A program made the translations under genes and the position numbers. 64,000 bases of DNA from Streptomyces justiciae (GTDB taxonomy: Bacteria > Actinomycetota > Actinomycetes > Streptomycetales > Streptomycetaceae): NCBI RefSeq assembly GCF_015163075.1, contig NZ_JADDXU010000023.1:62001-126000 (forward strand), written 5' to 3'. Shown here piece after piece: positions 33,977-42,677 of this stretch (its first letter is position 1; every line of letters starts with the position of its first letter). The notes under the pieces are model-generated. The model was not told the origin of the DNA, did no database searches, and saw only the letters and a list, made by a program, of their open reading frames with translations.

Positions 33977-35548
33977 TCACGCGTGCTGGGCCATGAGCTC
34001 GCTGCCCCGTTCGCCGATCACGACCGCCGCCGCGTGCGTCGGGGCTCGGGTGATGTCGGGCATGACGGAGGCGTCGATGACACGCAGACCGTCGACGCCG
34101 TGCACCCGTAGCTCGGGGTCGACGACAGAGAGGCTGTCTGTGCCTGCCCGGCAGGTGCCGACGGGGTGGTTGATGGACACCATGGTTCGGCGGACGAAGT
34201 CGAGCACCGCGCCGGAGTCCGCCGCGGAAGCCAGATCGCGCGGCTGTTCCCCGACATAGACGCGGAACACGGGCGCGGCCGCGATCTCCATGAGCCGGCG
34301 GATCCCCTCCACCAGCGTCTGCCGGTCGGACGACTCGGTCAGATACCGCGGATCGATCAGAGGCTTCGCCGACGGGTCGACGGACCGCAGGCGCAACTGC
34401 CCACGGCTGACCGGGGACAGCAGGCTCACCATGCACGTGAGCCAGCGTTCACTGCCGCCGGAGAAGTCGACCGCCGCGGGCAGCACCTGGATGTCCGGTG
34501 CACCGGAGACCTCCCCGCACCGAAGGTAGGCCGCAACCTCCGCCAGAACCGCGAGCGGCCCGCGCCTGCGCTCGGCGTACGTGGCGATGTTCTCCTCGGT
34601 CTGTGCGTCGTTCCAGGTACGGCCCCGCACGACCGGCCAGGTGACCGGCACTGTCGGATGGTCGTGCAGGTTGGCGCCGACTCCCTGGACGTCTGCCGCC
34701 ACCTCGATGCCGAGATCGGCAAGGTGCTGCGCCGGACCGATCCCGGACAGCATGAGGATCTGCGGAGAGCGCAGGGCCCCCGCGCACAGCACCACCGACG
34801 CCGTCGACACGGTCCGGTGCCGACCGGCGCGATCCAGATACTGCACACCCACGACGCGCTGCCTGTTGAGCAGCACCCGCCGGACCACCGCACCGACCTG
34901 CACCGTGAGCTGGGCCCGGTCCATGGCCGGGACTAGGTAGTCGCGTGCGTTGCTGCGCTCGCCGTTTCGGATACTGCTGTAGACGAGGCCTGCGCCGTCC
35001 AGGTCGCCGCTGTTGAAATCGCGGTTGATGTCGAGCCCGAACTCCAGGCAGGCCGTGACGAAGGCCAGCGACATGGGGTTGACGTCACGCGGGGTGGTCA
35101 CCGCGATGGGCCCGCCCCGGGCGTGCGCCTCGGAGTCGCCGAGTTCGTTGTCCTCGGCGCGGCGGAAGCTGGGCAGAAGGTCATCCCATCCCCAGCCCTT
35201 CATGCCGCGTTCCGCCCAGCCGTCGTAGTCCCCGCGTGTGCCGCGGCACCAGGACAGAAAGTTGATCGCCCCGCCGCCGCCCAGGACGCGCCCCGAGGAG
35301 ATCGGAACCTTCCGGCCGTGGAGTTCTGGCTGCGGAACGGTCTCGTCGCACCAGTCGAACTCACCGCGCTGCAGCTGGAACACACCCAGAGGCGGAATCA
35401 GGTGACCCGCGGGAGTGGTGTCCAGGGGGCCGGCCTCCAGGAGCAGGACACGAGCTCCGTCGCGCTCGCTGAGACGCGTTGCCACCACGCTGCCCGCTGC
35501 GCCGCCGCCCACGACGACGTGATCAAAGTGTCTGTCCTGCGTCATCAC
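33977..35548 (-). CDS. GMC-family oxidoreductase (choline-dehydrogenase-like)
   Basis: A 523-residue FAD-dependent alcohol oxidase or dehydrogenase. The N-terminal dinucleotide motif is HVVVGGGAAGSVVATRLSE. GMC signature 1 is around GRVLGGGGAINFLSWCRG and signature 2 around GALRSPQILMLSGIGPAQ. The catalytic His pair is SINHPVGTC and RAPTHAAAVVIGE near the C-terminus. It oxidises a primary alcohol, often a side chain, to the aldehyde. The start has GGGAG upstream and is two Met codons in a row. It lies upstream of the monooxygenase gene (69 bases apart) in the same direction, so it probably belongs to the same catabolic transcript. Confidence 0.92.
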   Translation of the reverse strand: MMTQDRHFDHVVVGGGAAGSVVATRLSERDGARVLLLEAGPLDTTPAGHLIPPLGVFQLQRGEFDWCDETVPQPELHGRKVPISSGRVLGGGGAINFLSWCRGTRGDYDGWAERGMKGWGWDDLLPSFRRAEDNELGDSEAHARGGPIAVTTPRDVNPMSLAFVTACLEFGLDINRDFNSGDLDGAGLVYSSIRNGERSNARDYLVPAMDRAQLTVQVGAVVRRVLLNRQRVVGVQYLDRAGRHRTVSTASVVLCAGALRSPQILMLSGIGPAQHLADLGIEVAADVQGVGANLHDHPTVPVTWPVVRGRTWNDAQTEENIATYAERRRGPLAVLAEVAAYLRCGEVSGAPDIQVLPAAVDFSGGSERWLTCMVSLLSPVSRGQLRLRSVDPSAKPLIDPRYLTESSDRQTLVEGIRRLMEIAAAPVFRVYVGEQPRDLASAADSGAVLDFVRRTMVSINHPVGTCRAGTDSLSVVDPELRVHGVDGLRVIDASVMPDITRAPTHAAAVVIGERGSELMAQHA

Positions 35549-35755
35549 TTCTCCCTATGGGGCCGAACTTCGAAGAGGTCCTCGCTCCCGGGGGATGGTG
35601 CGGACCTGGATGCCAGCGGCAGTGGAAAGGGCACGCACCGAGAGCGTCGAGGGTGATGTCTGGGAGTCGGCCCGCCGCGCCGGAGGGGGTGAGCGCGAGC
35701 GGGCCGACTCCGGCCAGGGCGGCCACCGATGGTGAGCCGAGTGAGGCGGAGCGTC

Positions 35756-36676
35756 CTAACTGGCAGGCATCGGTGGCCGCGTCTGCAACCTGCCGCCTGC
35801 CCGCAGCAGTTGACTCTCTCCGGGGTGACCGAGTACGGCTTCGAGCAGGCGCGCCGACCGCATGACCGCGTCGAGATCGAGGCCCGTCGACATGCCGCTG
35901 TCTTCGAGGAGGTAGACCAGTTCCTCGGTGGCGATGTTTCCGGTCGCTCCCGGCGCGAAGGGGCAGCCGCCGAAACCGCCGGCTGATGCGTCGATCATGG
36001 ACACGCCCGCCTCGATCGCCGCCCAGGCACTGGCCAGGCCCGTCCCTCGGGTGTTGTGCATGTGGACCGCCAGAGGTGTCCCGGGGACAGCAGTCCGTAC
36101 GGCGTCGATCGTGCTCGTGACCCGCCCCGGGACGACCGTCCCGACCGTGTCCCCCAGCCCGATGACGTCGGCGCCGGCGGCCACCGCGCCGGCGGCCAGT
36201 TCGACCGTGCGGCCGGCGCTGGTCCTGCCGTCGAAGGGGCAGTCCCAGGCCGTCGCGAGGATGACCTCGCAACGGCCTTCGGCCTCATGGACGAGTTCCG
36301 TGATCCGACCCACGAGGTCCAGCGACTCGGCCGTGGAACGGCGCACGTTGGCCTGGCTGTGCCCGTCCGCCACCGAGACGACGTACTCGATGGTGCGGAA
36401 CCCGGCCCTGATCGCCCTCTCCGCACCACTGACGGAGGCCACCAGCGCCGACCACTCGATCCCGGGCCACTGCGTCACGAGTTCGGCGACATACTCCGCG
36501 TCGGCCATGCTCGGAACGGCCCGGGGCGAGACGAACGCGGTGGCCTCGATGCGCTTGGCCCCGGTCGCGACGAGAGACTCCAGCACCCGCGCCTTGTCGG
36601 CGCGGTCGAGTGGCTTCTCGAGCTGCAGTCCGTCGCGTGGCGCGACCTCGCGAATCGAGACAACCGGCTCAGGCAT
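35756..36676 (-). CDS. Hydroxymethylglutaryl-CoA lyase-like (DRE-TIM) enzyme
   Basis: A 306-residue HMG-CoA-lyase-like aldolase. The N-terminal VAPRDGLQLEKPLDRADK holds the metal-binding and catalytic RDGLQ segment, VHMHNTRGTG the metal-binding H-x-H, and SAGGFGGCPFAPGATGN the HMG-CoA lyase signature with its catalytic Cys loop. It would cleave 3-hydroxy-3-methylglutaryl-CoA or a similar branched CoA ester to acetyl-CoA and a ketoacid. It is 9 bases downstream of the VOC dioxygenase gene, so these two are coupled. The branched-chain-type carboxylase operon at 52-60 kb is a functional neighbour that would make such a substrate, but it is far away. Confidence 0.9.
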   Translation of the reverse strand: MPEPVVSIREVAPRDGLQLEKPLDRADKARVLESLVATGAKRIEATAFVSPRAVPSMADAEYVAELVTQWPGIEWSALVASVSGAERAIRAGFRTIEYVVSVADGHSQANVRRSTAESLDLVGRITELVHEAEGRCEVILATAWDCPFDGRTSAGRTVELAAGAVAAGADVIGLGDTVGTVVPGRVTSTIDAVRTAVPGTPLAVHMHNTRGTGLASAWAAIEAGVSMIDASAGGFGGCPFAPGATGNIATEELVYLLEDSGMSTGLDLDAVMRSARLLEAVLGHPGESQLLRAGGRLQTRPPMPAS

Positions 36677-36685
36677 GTCCGACTC

Positions 36686-37249
36686 CTAGTCGCGCGGGGT
36701 CCAGTTGTGGAGGAGCTCCGGCCAGTTCGGGAACCCGAAGGGGCCACCCATGGGGGTGACCTTGTCCTCGGGGACCTCCTCCCACGTCGTGACCTCGAGG
36801 TTGTTGCCGTCGAGGTCACGGAAGTAGATGGAGACCGCCGACATGCCGCGGTGGCTGCGCGGGCCGTCGAACGGGACGCCCTGGTCCTTGAGGTGGTCGG
36901 CGAACTGGAGCAGGCCCTCGGCGGTCGTGCCGAACGCCCAGTGCGGCTGGGGTTCCAGCGTGGTGAGGTCCGGGTAGGACTTGTCGTCCTTCGGCTTGGC
37001 GATCTCGAGCAGCGTCGTTCCGACGTGGTAGAAGATGTGCTGCGGGCGCCCCAGCCTGATGTCCTCGGCGTCCCAGCCTGCCCGGTAGACCTCGACACCG
37101 CCGAGGACCTGCTCGACGAACTTGCCGGCCTTGTGCGGGTCGCGGACCGCCACTCCGACGTGGTCCAGGCCTGTGAGGCCGACCGAGTTCTTCGGAATGT
37201 CGAACCGGATTCCGTGGTCCAGGAATGCCTTGCTGATCTCTGTGGTCAC
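36686..37249 (-). CDS. VOC-fold dioxygenase / extradiol-type protein
   Basis: A 187-residue vicinal-oxygen-chelate protein, related to extradiol ring-cleavage dioxygenases and glyoxalase. The first module begins VGLTGLDHVGVAVRDPHKAG (His ligand) and the second contains PHWAFGTTAEGLLQFADHL (His) and VSIYFRDLDGNNLEVTTWE (Glu), giving the usual His-His-Glu iron site. It is short for a catechol dioxygenase (about 290-300), closer to single-unit members such as fosfomycin or bleomycin-resistance and small dioxygenases. A ring-cleavage role is supported by the surrounding monooxygenase, FAH hydrolase and HpaI aldolase, but not proven. Confidence 0.82.
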   Translation of the reverse strand: MTTEISKAFLDHGIRFDIPKNSVGLTGLDHVGVAVRDPHKAGKFVEQVLGGVEVYRAGWDAEDIRLGRPQHIFYHVGTTLLEIAKPKDDKSYPDLTTLEPQPHWAFGTTAEGLLQFADHLKDQGVPFDGPRSHRGMSAVSIYFRDLDGNNLEVTTWEEVPEDKVTPMGGPFGFPNWPELLHNWTPRD

Positions 37250-37364
37250 GGCTCACGCTCCATTGCGTTTCATTGCTTCACTGAATGTGTTCTTCGGTCT
37301 TCTGGCCGTGCGGTGAACGACCAGAGTCTTTGCCAATCCCTTGGAATTGCCGAAGGGAACGTGC

Positions 37365-38504
37365 TCAGTCGAGCAGATGGTTGTGCTCACCGAGTCTCGG
37401 TGCGCCGCGTTCCACCGCTCCCGGAGTGGCGGAGAGTTTGGGAACGATGCCCGGCATAGGCACCTCTTCGCTGTCAAGGGAGGGATCGGCGACGCGCAGA
37501 ATCATGTCGCGGGCGCGGAAATGTTCATCGCTGTGGATATCGGCCGCGTTGTAGATACGGCTCGCCGGAACCCCGGCCTCATCCAGCAGCAAAAGCGCCT
37601 TTTGCGAGTCGAGTGACCTCGCCCATTCGGCGACTTCCTGATCGAGCTCGGTCTGCCGAAGCGCCCGTTCGTTGTGCGTGGCGTAGGAGTCGGGAAGGAG
37701 CCACTCCTCGTGACCGGCCGCGCGGGCGAATCGCTCGAAGACCGCATCCTGGTTGGCCCCGATCGCGAGCCATACACCGTCGGATGTCTGGTAGACGTTC
37801 GACGGCGCGATGCCCGGCAGGATGGATCCCTGCGGTTCCCGGACGACGCCCATCAGCTCGTACTCCGCCGCGATCGACTCCATCAGGCTCCACATGGCCT
37901 CGTAGAGCGCGACGTCGACCATCTGGCCTGCGCCCGTCCGGTCCCGCACCCGAAGGGCGAGTTGCGCCCCGACGAATCCGTAGATGCCGGCCATCGTGTC
38001 GGCGATCGAGATGCCCACCCGCACGGGAGGCCGGCCGGGTTCGGCGGTCATGTACCGGAAGCCGCTCATCGCCTCACCGATCAGGCCGAAGCCCGGACGG
38101 TGTTTGTAGGGGCCGGTCTGCCCGAACCCCGAGATCCGGATGAGGATCAGGGCGGGGTTCAGCTCGTGGAGCACGTCCCAGCCCAGACCCCATTTCTCCA
38201 GGGTCCCCGGGCGGAAGTTCTCGATGACGACGTCCGCATCGCCGAGGAGTCGCTTCAGCTGCTCCTGGCCCTCTGCCGTGGCCAGGTTGATGACAACGGA
38301 ACTCTTGCCCCTGCCGACATAGGACCAGTGCAGTCCCACCCCGTTGTAGAGCCGACCCCAGTGCCGCATCGGATCGCCGTTCGGCGGCTCGACCTTGATC
38401 ACGTCCGCGCCGTGATCGGCAAACATGCGACCGCAGACGGGACCTGCTATCAGGTGCCCGAGCTCAACCACCTTCAGCCCGGACAACGAACGACCGTCAG
38501 ACAT
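37365..38504 (-). CDS. CaiB/BaiF family (class III) CoA-transferase
   Basis: A 379-residue formyl-CoA-transferase-type enzyme that moves CoA between carboxylic acids. The N-terminal LSGLKVVELGHLIAGPVCGR and ADHGADVIKVEPPNGDPMR bind CoA. VVIENFRPGTLEKWGL is the family block, and VRVGISIADTMAGIYGF carries the expected nucleophilic Asp (Asp169 in Frc). The start at 38504 has GGAGG upstream; the open frame beyond it is not coding. It is divergent from the FAH hydrolase and shares the promoter region, with a CGGAC-N4-GTCCG site 127-145 bases upstream of its start. It activates an acid intermediate for the following lyase and dioxygenase steps. Confidence 0.92.
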   Translation of the reverse strand: MSDGRSLSGLKVVELGHLIAGPVCGRMFADHGADVIKVEPPNGDPMRHWGRLYNGVGLHWSYVGRGKSSVVINLATAEGQEQLKRLLGDADVVIENFRPGTLEKWGLGWDVLHELNPALILIRISGFGQTGPYKHRPGFGLIGEAMSGFRYMTAEPGRPPVRVGISIADTMAGIYGFVGAQLALRVRDRTGAGQMVDVALYEAMWSLMESIAAEYELMGVVREPQGSILPGIAPSNVYQTSDGVWLAIGANQDAVFERFARAAGHEEWLLPDSYATHNERALRQTELDQEVAEWARSLDSQKALLLLDEAGVPASRIYNAADIHSDEHFRARDMILRVADPSLDSEEVPMPGIVPKLSATPGAVERGAPRLGEHNHLLD

Positions 38505-39111
38505 GCGGCCTCCACGTGGACATGTGACAAGCAGTGCGTAGTTAGGATACGAACGACTACCCGGCAAGGCAAGACCGAGGGTGTCGCGTGGTGCGTGGTC
38601 GCGAGTCGGACACGCCTCATCGACACCCACAAGCGGACGACTGTCCGCTGGCCTGGACACTACCTTCCCATCGAGGAGACGGGAAGTGCTGCGCGGCGGG
38701 AAATCGGGATGAATGCATCATTCGAGGATGTAAGCCTCTGTAGGGCGGGCAGGGTGAGCAGGGGTGAGCGATCCATGTGCCCAGGTGGCGGACAGTGATC
38801 CGTTTTTTCCATGACCAGGACAGTCGATGGAAACCGTCACTTCGTCGAGCCATCCTCGGCATCCGACCTGGATGGCCATCACTGACGTGACGAGCGGGTC
38901 GCTTCCCCTCGTGGCGGTACGCGCCCTCCGTCGACGGCGTGCGCGCCGGACTCGAAGCGCGGTGTGGGTTTCAGGGCTGTGGTCGATGTCCGACGAATGA
39001 GCATGGTCACGCGATGGGGGCCCTCGACCTGGACCTCGCGGGACTCTATAGTCGTTAGTCGATTCACGGCCATGTGTAATGGCCACGGTGATACCTACGA
39101 CGGGAGACCCT
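38505..39111. promoter_or_regulatory. Divergent regulatory region of the CoA-transferase and FAH genes
   Basis: 607 bases without a gene. AGCGGACGACTGTCCGCT (38632-38649) is a perfect 7-4-7 palindrome, directly followed by GGCCTGGAC, so that 38643-38658 repeats 15263-15278 base for base. A weaker copy, GGCGGACAGTGATCCGTT, lies at 38787-38804. Each promoter side also has TAGTCGTT: next to a TATCCT-type -10 before the CoA-transferase (about 38543-38560, minus strand) and with TATAGT (near 39046) before FAH. Both genes may therefore share regulators. Confidence 0.5.
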
Positions 39112-39972
39112 GTGAAACTTGCACTGTTCGACGGCGGCCGAATCGGCGTCGTCGAAGACTCCGAGATTGTGGATGTGACTTCCGTGGCGCCGGGCTTCGA
39201 CTCGGGTTACGCACAGAATCACTGGCTGCGCCTGTGCGCCGATTTCGAAAAGCTCCGGGAACCGCTGGAGCGGGTGGCCGCGACCGGCCCGCGCATCCCG
39301 ATCGAACAAGTCCGCCTCGACGCCCCCGTGTTGAATCCGTCGAAGATCGTGTGTGCCGCGGCGAACTACGACGAACATCTCGCGGAAATGGACCCCATCC
39401 TCACTGACGCCCAACGCGCATCCGCGGCCTGGTTCCTCGCCTTCGATGTCTTCCTGAAGGCGCCCAGCAGCATCATCGGGCCGGGCAGTGACATCGAGCT
39501 GCCCGACCTGCCCAATGCCATCCACCATGAGTGCGAACTCGCGCTGGTGATCGGCAAGACCGCACGGAACGTCGACGCCTCACAAGCCCTCGACCACGTC
39601 CTCGGCTACACCATCCTCATCGACGTCACCGTCCGCGGTGACGGCGACCGCACCCGCCGCAAGTCCTACGACACCTTCTGCCCCGTCGGCCCGTGGCTCG
39701 TCACCGCCGACGAGATCGGCGACCCCCAGCAGCTCGACATCACGCTGAATGTCAACGGCCTCAGCCGGCAGTCGGTGAACACCAGCACGATGAAGGTGCC
39801 GATCGACCAGATGATCGCCTACGCCTCCAGCGTCATGACCCTTCACCCGGGTGACCTCCTGACCACCGGCTCCCCTCCGGGCGTCGGCGCCATCAACCCC
39901 GGCGACCGGCTGCACGCGTACATCGAGAAGATCGGTGAGATGGAGCTGGGAGTCGTCGGCCCCAAGGGGTGA
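39112..39972 (+). CDS. Fumarylacetoacetate hydrolase-family protein
   Basis: A 286-residue FAH-type hydrolase, Mg2+-dependent. ILIDVTVRGDGD carries a metal-binding Asp, and the Glu-x-Glu pair sits in HHECELALVIGK. The remaining family motifs are CAAANYDEHLAEMD near the N-terminal domain boundary, SYDTFCPVGPWLVTAD and LTTGSPPGVGAINPGDRL. Such enzymes hydrolyse acylpyruvates or isomerise/decarboxylate meta-cleavage products such as 2-hydroxyhepta-2,4-diene-1,7-dioate. GTG 39112 with GGGAG at 39102-39106 is preferred to ATG 39079. A decayed second copy of the C-terminal half lies at 11808-12042. It is divergent from the CoA-transferase operon. Confidence 0.9.
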   Translation: MKLALFDGGRIGVVEDSEIVDVTSVAPGFDSGYAQNHWLRLCADFEKLREPLERVAATGPRIPIEQVRLDAPVLNPSKIVCAAANYDEHLAEMDPILTDAQRASAAWFLAFDVFLKAPSSIIGPGSDIELPDLPNAIHHECELALVIGKTARNVDASQALDHVLGYTILIDVTVRGDGDRTRRKSYDTFCPVGPWLVTADEIGDPQQLDITLNVNGLSRQSVNTSTMKVPIDQMIAYASSVMTLHPGDLLTTGSPPGVGAINPGDRLHAYIEKIGEMELGVVGPKG

Positions 39973-40437
39973 GCCGAAGCCCTGCCGGTCGGCGTCCGTC
40001 AGCAGCTCTTGCGGTCCGGCAATTGGTCCACCGCCATGCTGTCCCGAGTTTCACGGCAAGGGCGGCGATCCGACGGAGAGGCGGCACGGGCCGAATGAGC
40101 GGTTCTTTCTCCTTGGGCTCCCAAGCTTCCGTAACCGCTGGTCGTCTCGATCCGGCAGCTGTCTGAGCAGAATCCGCCGACAGCGCAGGGTGTGCCCGGC
40201 GCGTCCGTAGGGCTGCCGTCGAGGAGCTCGATCTTTCTGTGGAAGCAGAACGCTCGGCCTCGCTGCGGTTTGCCCTGCCGGACGCCGGCGATCGGCAGCA
40301 GGGTTGCGGTCGTCTGGATGTCGAGTCGGCGAGGCGTCGGCCCTGCCTGGGTGGGAGTGCCCGTGAGCGGCCCTCACCTGGCAACCCGTCACAAGCCTGT
40401 GAACCCACTGGCGGATGCCGGTCCGGGCGCCGACGCG
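39973..40437. other. 465-bp stretch with no recognisable gene
   Basis: Frames here are fragmentary and do not resemble any family I know; several long overlapping frames on both strands reflect high GC only. No strong palindrome or terminator was seen after the FAH gene. Confidence 0.3.
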
Positions 40438-40696
40438 ATGGTGATCGACGTGACGGTCATGGACGGAGACTGGCGGCAGGAGGCCCGCGGCGAGGTCATC
40501 AAGCGCGTCCTGGCCGCGATGGCCGACGCCTGTGGTGTGGCGGAACCGTTGCCGAGCTGGTGGGGGAAACTTCCGCGTGATCGACGAGGGCGGCTGGGGC
40601 TCGCGCGGCGGCGTCTTGTCCATCCTCTCCCTCCTCGACGGCGGCGTGTTCACCGAGGAGAAGGCTGCCGCCGTCCGCGCCGTGCTCGGCGCATGA
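40438..40696 (+). pseudogene. Frameshifted tautomerase-like gene
   Basis: The first frame reads MVIDVTVMDGDWRQEARGEV, IKRVLAAMADACGVAEPLPS and WW. From about 40568 the next frame (+1) continues as NFRVIDEGGWGSRGGVLSIL, SLLDGGVFTEEKAAAVRAVL and GA before TGA. Joined, this looks like a small 4-oxalocrotonate-tautomerase-type protein of the kind that follows ring-cleavage pathways. The frame changes inside a run of five Gs at about 40562-40566; removing one G restores the frame. The true start may lie further upstream. It is either a pseudogene or a base-call error. Confidence 0.55.
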
Positions 40697-40772
40697 GAAG
40701 CGTCCGGCCAGGCGCAACACGTTCGCCGGGTGGTGTGCCCGGCCGTGCCTCGGGGAGGCGGCCGACGGCCCC

Positions 40773-41363
40773 TCAGTCCTTGATCGTGGCGGCGATGAGG
40801 GTCTGGAGTTGCGTTGCCGTGCGGTCCAGGGGTTCGGTGCTGCGCTTGGCGCGGCACAGGGCCACGGTGCCCTCGACGGCCGCGACGATGAGCGTGGCGA
40901 CCTGCACGGCCTGTTCGGCGTCGGCGCCGTGTTCGTGCAGGGACTCGGCGAGCAGGCTCTCCCACTGGTCGAAGACCTCGGCCGCGGCCACCAGGGCGGG
41001 TGGCACCTCGTCAGTGGGGGGTTCCTCTATGGCCACTGCCAGGACGGGGCATCCGGCGTGGAAGTCGGTGTCGACGACGATCTTGCGCCACAGGGCCAGG
41101 AAGGCGCGCAGTCCTGCGGCCGGGCCTGCCGCGAGTTCCTTGCGCAGAGTGCGGGCGATCCGCTCACCCGTGTAGCGGACCGCTTCGGTGGCCAACTGCC
41201 GCTTGCCGCCCGGGAAGTAGTGGTACGTCGAGCCGAGCGGCGCCTTGGCGTGCTTGGCCATCTCCCGGATGCTCGTGGCGCTCAGGCCGCGTCGGCTGAT
41301 CATGTCGGCGGCTCCGGCCACGATCTTGACCCGCGCCGGGCCGTGTTCCGGATCTTTGGCCAT
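40773..41363 (-). CDS. TetR-family regulator (LmrA/YxaF-like)
   Basis: A 196-residue TetR regulator. The HTH is RVKIVAGAADMISRRGLS, then TSIREMAKHAKAPLGSTYHYF, then PGGKRQLATEAV. This form, and the C-terminal TDFHAGCPVLAVAIE, match the LmrA/YxaF branch. The longer frame upstream is not coding; ATG 41363 starts the conserved domain. The divergent promoter carries TATAAC-GACT-GTCATA (41387-41402), 23 bases upstream. The same arms occur at 46959-46974 in front of the ABM monooxygenase gene, so this protein probably regulates itself and that gene. The ligand is likely a metabolite of the Baeyer-Villiger pathway, which is an inference. Confidence 0.88.
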   Translation of the reverse strand: MAKDPEHGPARVKIVAGAADMISRRGLSATSIREMAKHAKAPLGSTYHYFPGGKRQLATEAVRYTGERIARTLRKELAAGPAAGLRAFLALWRKIVVDTDFHAGCPVLAVAIEEPPTDEVPPALVAAAEVFDQWESLLAESLHEHGADAEQAVQVATLIVAAVEGTVALCRAKRSTEPLDRTATQLQTLIAATIKD

Positions 41364-41386
41364 AAGCCTGTGCCCCTCCCCGCGAC

Positions 41387-41402
41387 TATAACGACTGTCA
41401 TA
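41387..41402. promoter_or_regulatory. TATAAC-N4-GTCATA operator of the TetR gene
   Basis: TATAACGACTGTCATA is a near-palindrome (arms TATAAC and GTCATA) 23 bases upstream of the tetR start. Its reverse complement matches TATGACGAGTGTTATA at 46959-46974 in both arms, with only the four central bases different. Confidence 0.55.
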
Positions 41403-41497
41403 TTCTAGCGCGGGGCAGTGATCGCAGGCTGCCCCGAATCCGAGTATCGGCGGCAACGTGATGCCAGGCGGGAGTGGGCAGGTGGTAACAAGTTCTC

Positions 41498-41524
41498 GGG
41501 GACGCTCGTCGGCGAGGCGTCCCC
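41498..41524. promoter_or_regulatory. Inverted repeat upstream of the AraC gene
   Basis: GGGGACGC (41498-41505) and GCGTCCCC (41517-41524) are perfect arms, and TCG/CGAG extends the stem with one bulge. The hairpin is 54 bases upstream of ATG 41578. It may be a leader hairpin or an operator; no function is shown. Confidence 0.4.
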
Positions 41525-41577
41525 CGTCGCCGGACACCGGGCCGCCGTTGTGTCGGCCGGCCGATACCTTCGAGCGC

Positions 41578-42621
41578 ATGCGAATCCAGATCCGGGCTGC
41601 CGCGATCAGAGGCATCGACCGGCTGGTCGACGATCTCGGAGGCGACGGGGCAGGGCTGCTGGCCGAGTTCGGTGTGCGCCCCGGTGATCTGGACTCCGAT
41701 CACGGGTTGCTGCCGGCGGTCACGGCCGGGCGGATTCTGCGGAGCGCCACCGCGAGGCTGAACTGTCCTGATTTCGGTCTGCGCCTGGCGGCATCCCAGG
41801 ACATGTCGATGCTCGGGCCGCTGGCCGTGGCCGTCGGCAACTGCGACACGGTCGGAGACGGCCTCGACTGTGCGTCACGCTTCCTGTTCGTGCACAACCA
41901 GGGCCTGCGGCTGTCTCGTGGGCCCGACCCCGAGCACTACGCGGGAGTGGGCGCGGTCGAGTACCGGCTGGTGCATCCGGATGTTCCCTTCGAGCCGCAG
42001 TCGATGGATGCGGGTCTGGGGCTGCTGCACCGCAATCTCATCACGATGAGCGGCGGATACGAGCTGCTCGGGGTCTACCTGCCCCACCCGCCGCTGGCGA
42101 ACGAGTCGGTGTACACCGAGTTCTTCGGCGCGCCGGTGCGGTTCAACACGGACCAGGCCCTGCTGCGGGTGCCGGCGAAGCTGTTCGACCAGCCGATGTC
42201 CGCGCCGGTCAATCCCGAACTGCGGCACATGGTCGTCGAGTACCTGGAGTCGCACTACGTGGACCCGCGCGAGGGGGTCGCCGCCTCGGTGCGGTCGGCG
42301 GTCGGCCGCGCGCTGGGCACGTTTCCCGTGCGGATCGACCTGGTCGCGACGTGGCTGCACATGCACCCCCGGATGCTGCAGCGGCGGCTGGCGGATGAGG
42401 GCACCTCGTTCCAGGGCATCGTCGACGACGTACGCAAGCACGCCGCGCACAGGTTGCTGACGACGACGGGCATGCCGTTCTCCCAGATCGCGTCATTGGT
42501 CGATCTCGCGGGGCAGGCGGCGCTCACGCGCGCGTCACGCCGGTGGTTCGGCAGGACACCGACGCAGGTCCGCCGTGACGCCAGGGACACCCACCAGCCA
42601 CCGGGTGTCGCGCAAAGGTAA
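41578..42621 (+). CDS. AraC-family transcriptional regulator
   Basis: A 347-residue AraC/XylS-type activator with the arabinose-binding-like N-terminal domain (PF12625 style) found in OruR and ArgR-like regulators (residues about 15-200). The C-terminal double HTH has LVATWLHMHPRMLQRRLADEG, split before VATW and MPFSQIASLVDLAGQAAL, ending RASRRWFGRTPTQVRRDA. It is divergent from the TetR gene and precedes the Baeyer-Villiger monooxygenase by 56 bases, which it probably activates. There is no clear ribosome binding site at ATG 41578, but GATACCT lies 9-15 bases upstream, so a leaderless message is possible. The longer frame upstream is not protein-like. Confidence 0.88.
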   Translation: MRIQIRAAAIRGIDRLVDDLGGDGAGLLAEFGVRPGDLDSDHGLLPAVTAGRILRSATARLNCPDFGLRLAASQDMSMLGPLAVAVGNCDTVGDGLDCASRFLFVHNQGLRLSRGPDPEHYAGVGAVEYRLVHPDVPFEPQSMDAGLGLLHRNLITMSGGYELLGVYLPHPPLANESVYTEFFGAPVRFNTDQALLRVPAKLFDQPMSAPVNPELRHMVVEYLESHYVDPREGVAASVRSAVGRALGTFPVRIDLVATWLHMHPRMLQRRLADEGTSFQGIVDDVRKHAAHRLLTTTGMPFSQIASLVDLAGQAALTRASRRWFGRTPTQVRRDARDTHQPPGVAQR

Positions 42622-42646
42622 ATACTTGTCGCACAGAGTTAAGTAT
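42622..42646. promoter_or_regulatory. ATACTT-N13-AAGTAT inverted repeat before the Baeyer-Villiger gene
   Basis: ATACTT (42622-42627) and AAGTAT (42641-42646) flank 13 bases in the gap between the AraC stop and the monooxygenase start. AraC proteins more often bind direct repeats, so this is a weak candidate for regulator or promoter recognition. Confidence 0.3.
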
Positions 42647-42677
42647 CCGGTGGCGGGCGCTCCCATACTCGGGTGCC

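Noticed and set aside
25940..39972. A secondary-metabolite biosynthetic cluster
   Set aside because: There are no PKS, NRPS, terpene or core biosynthetic enzymes; the genes match catabolic families.
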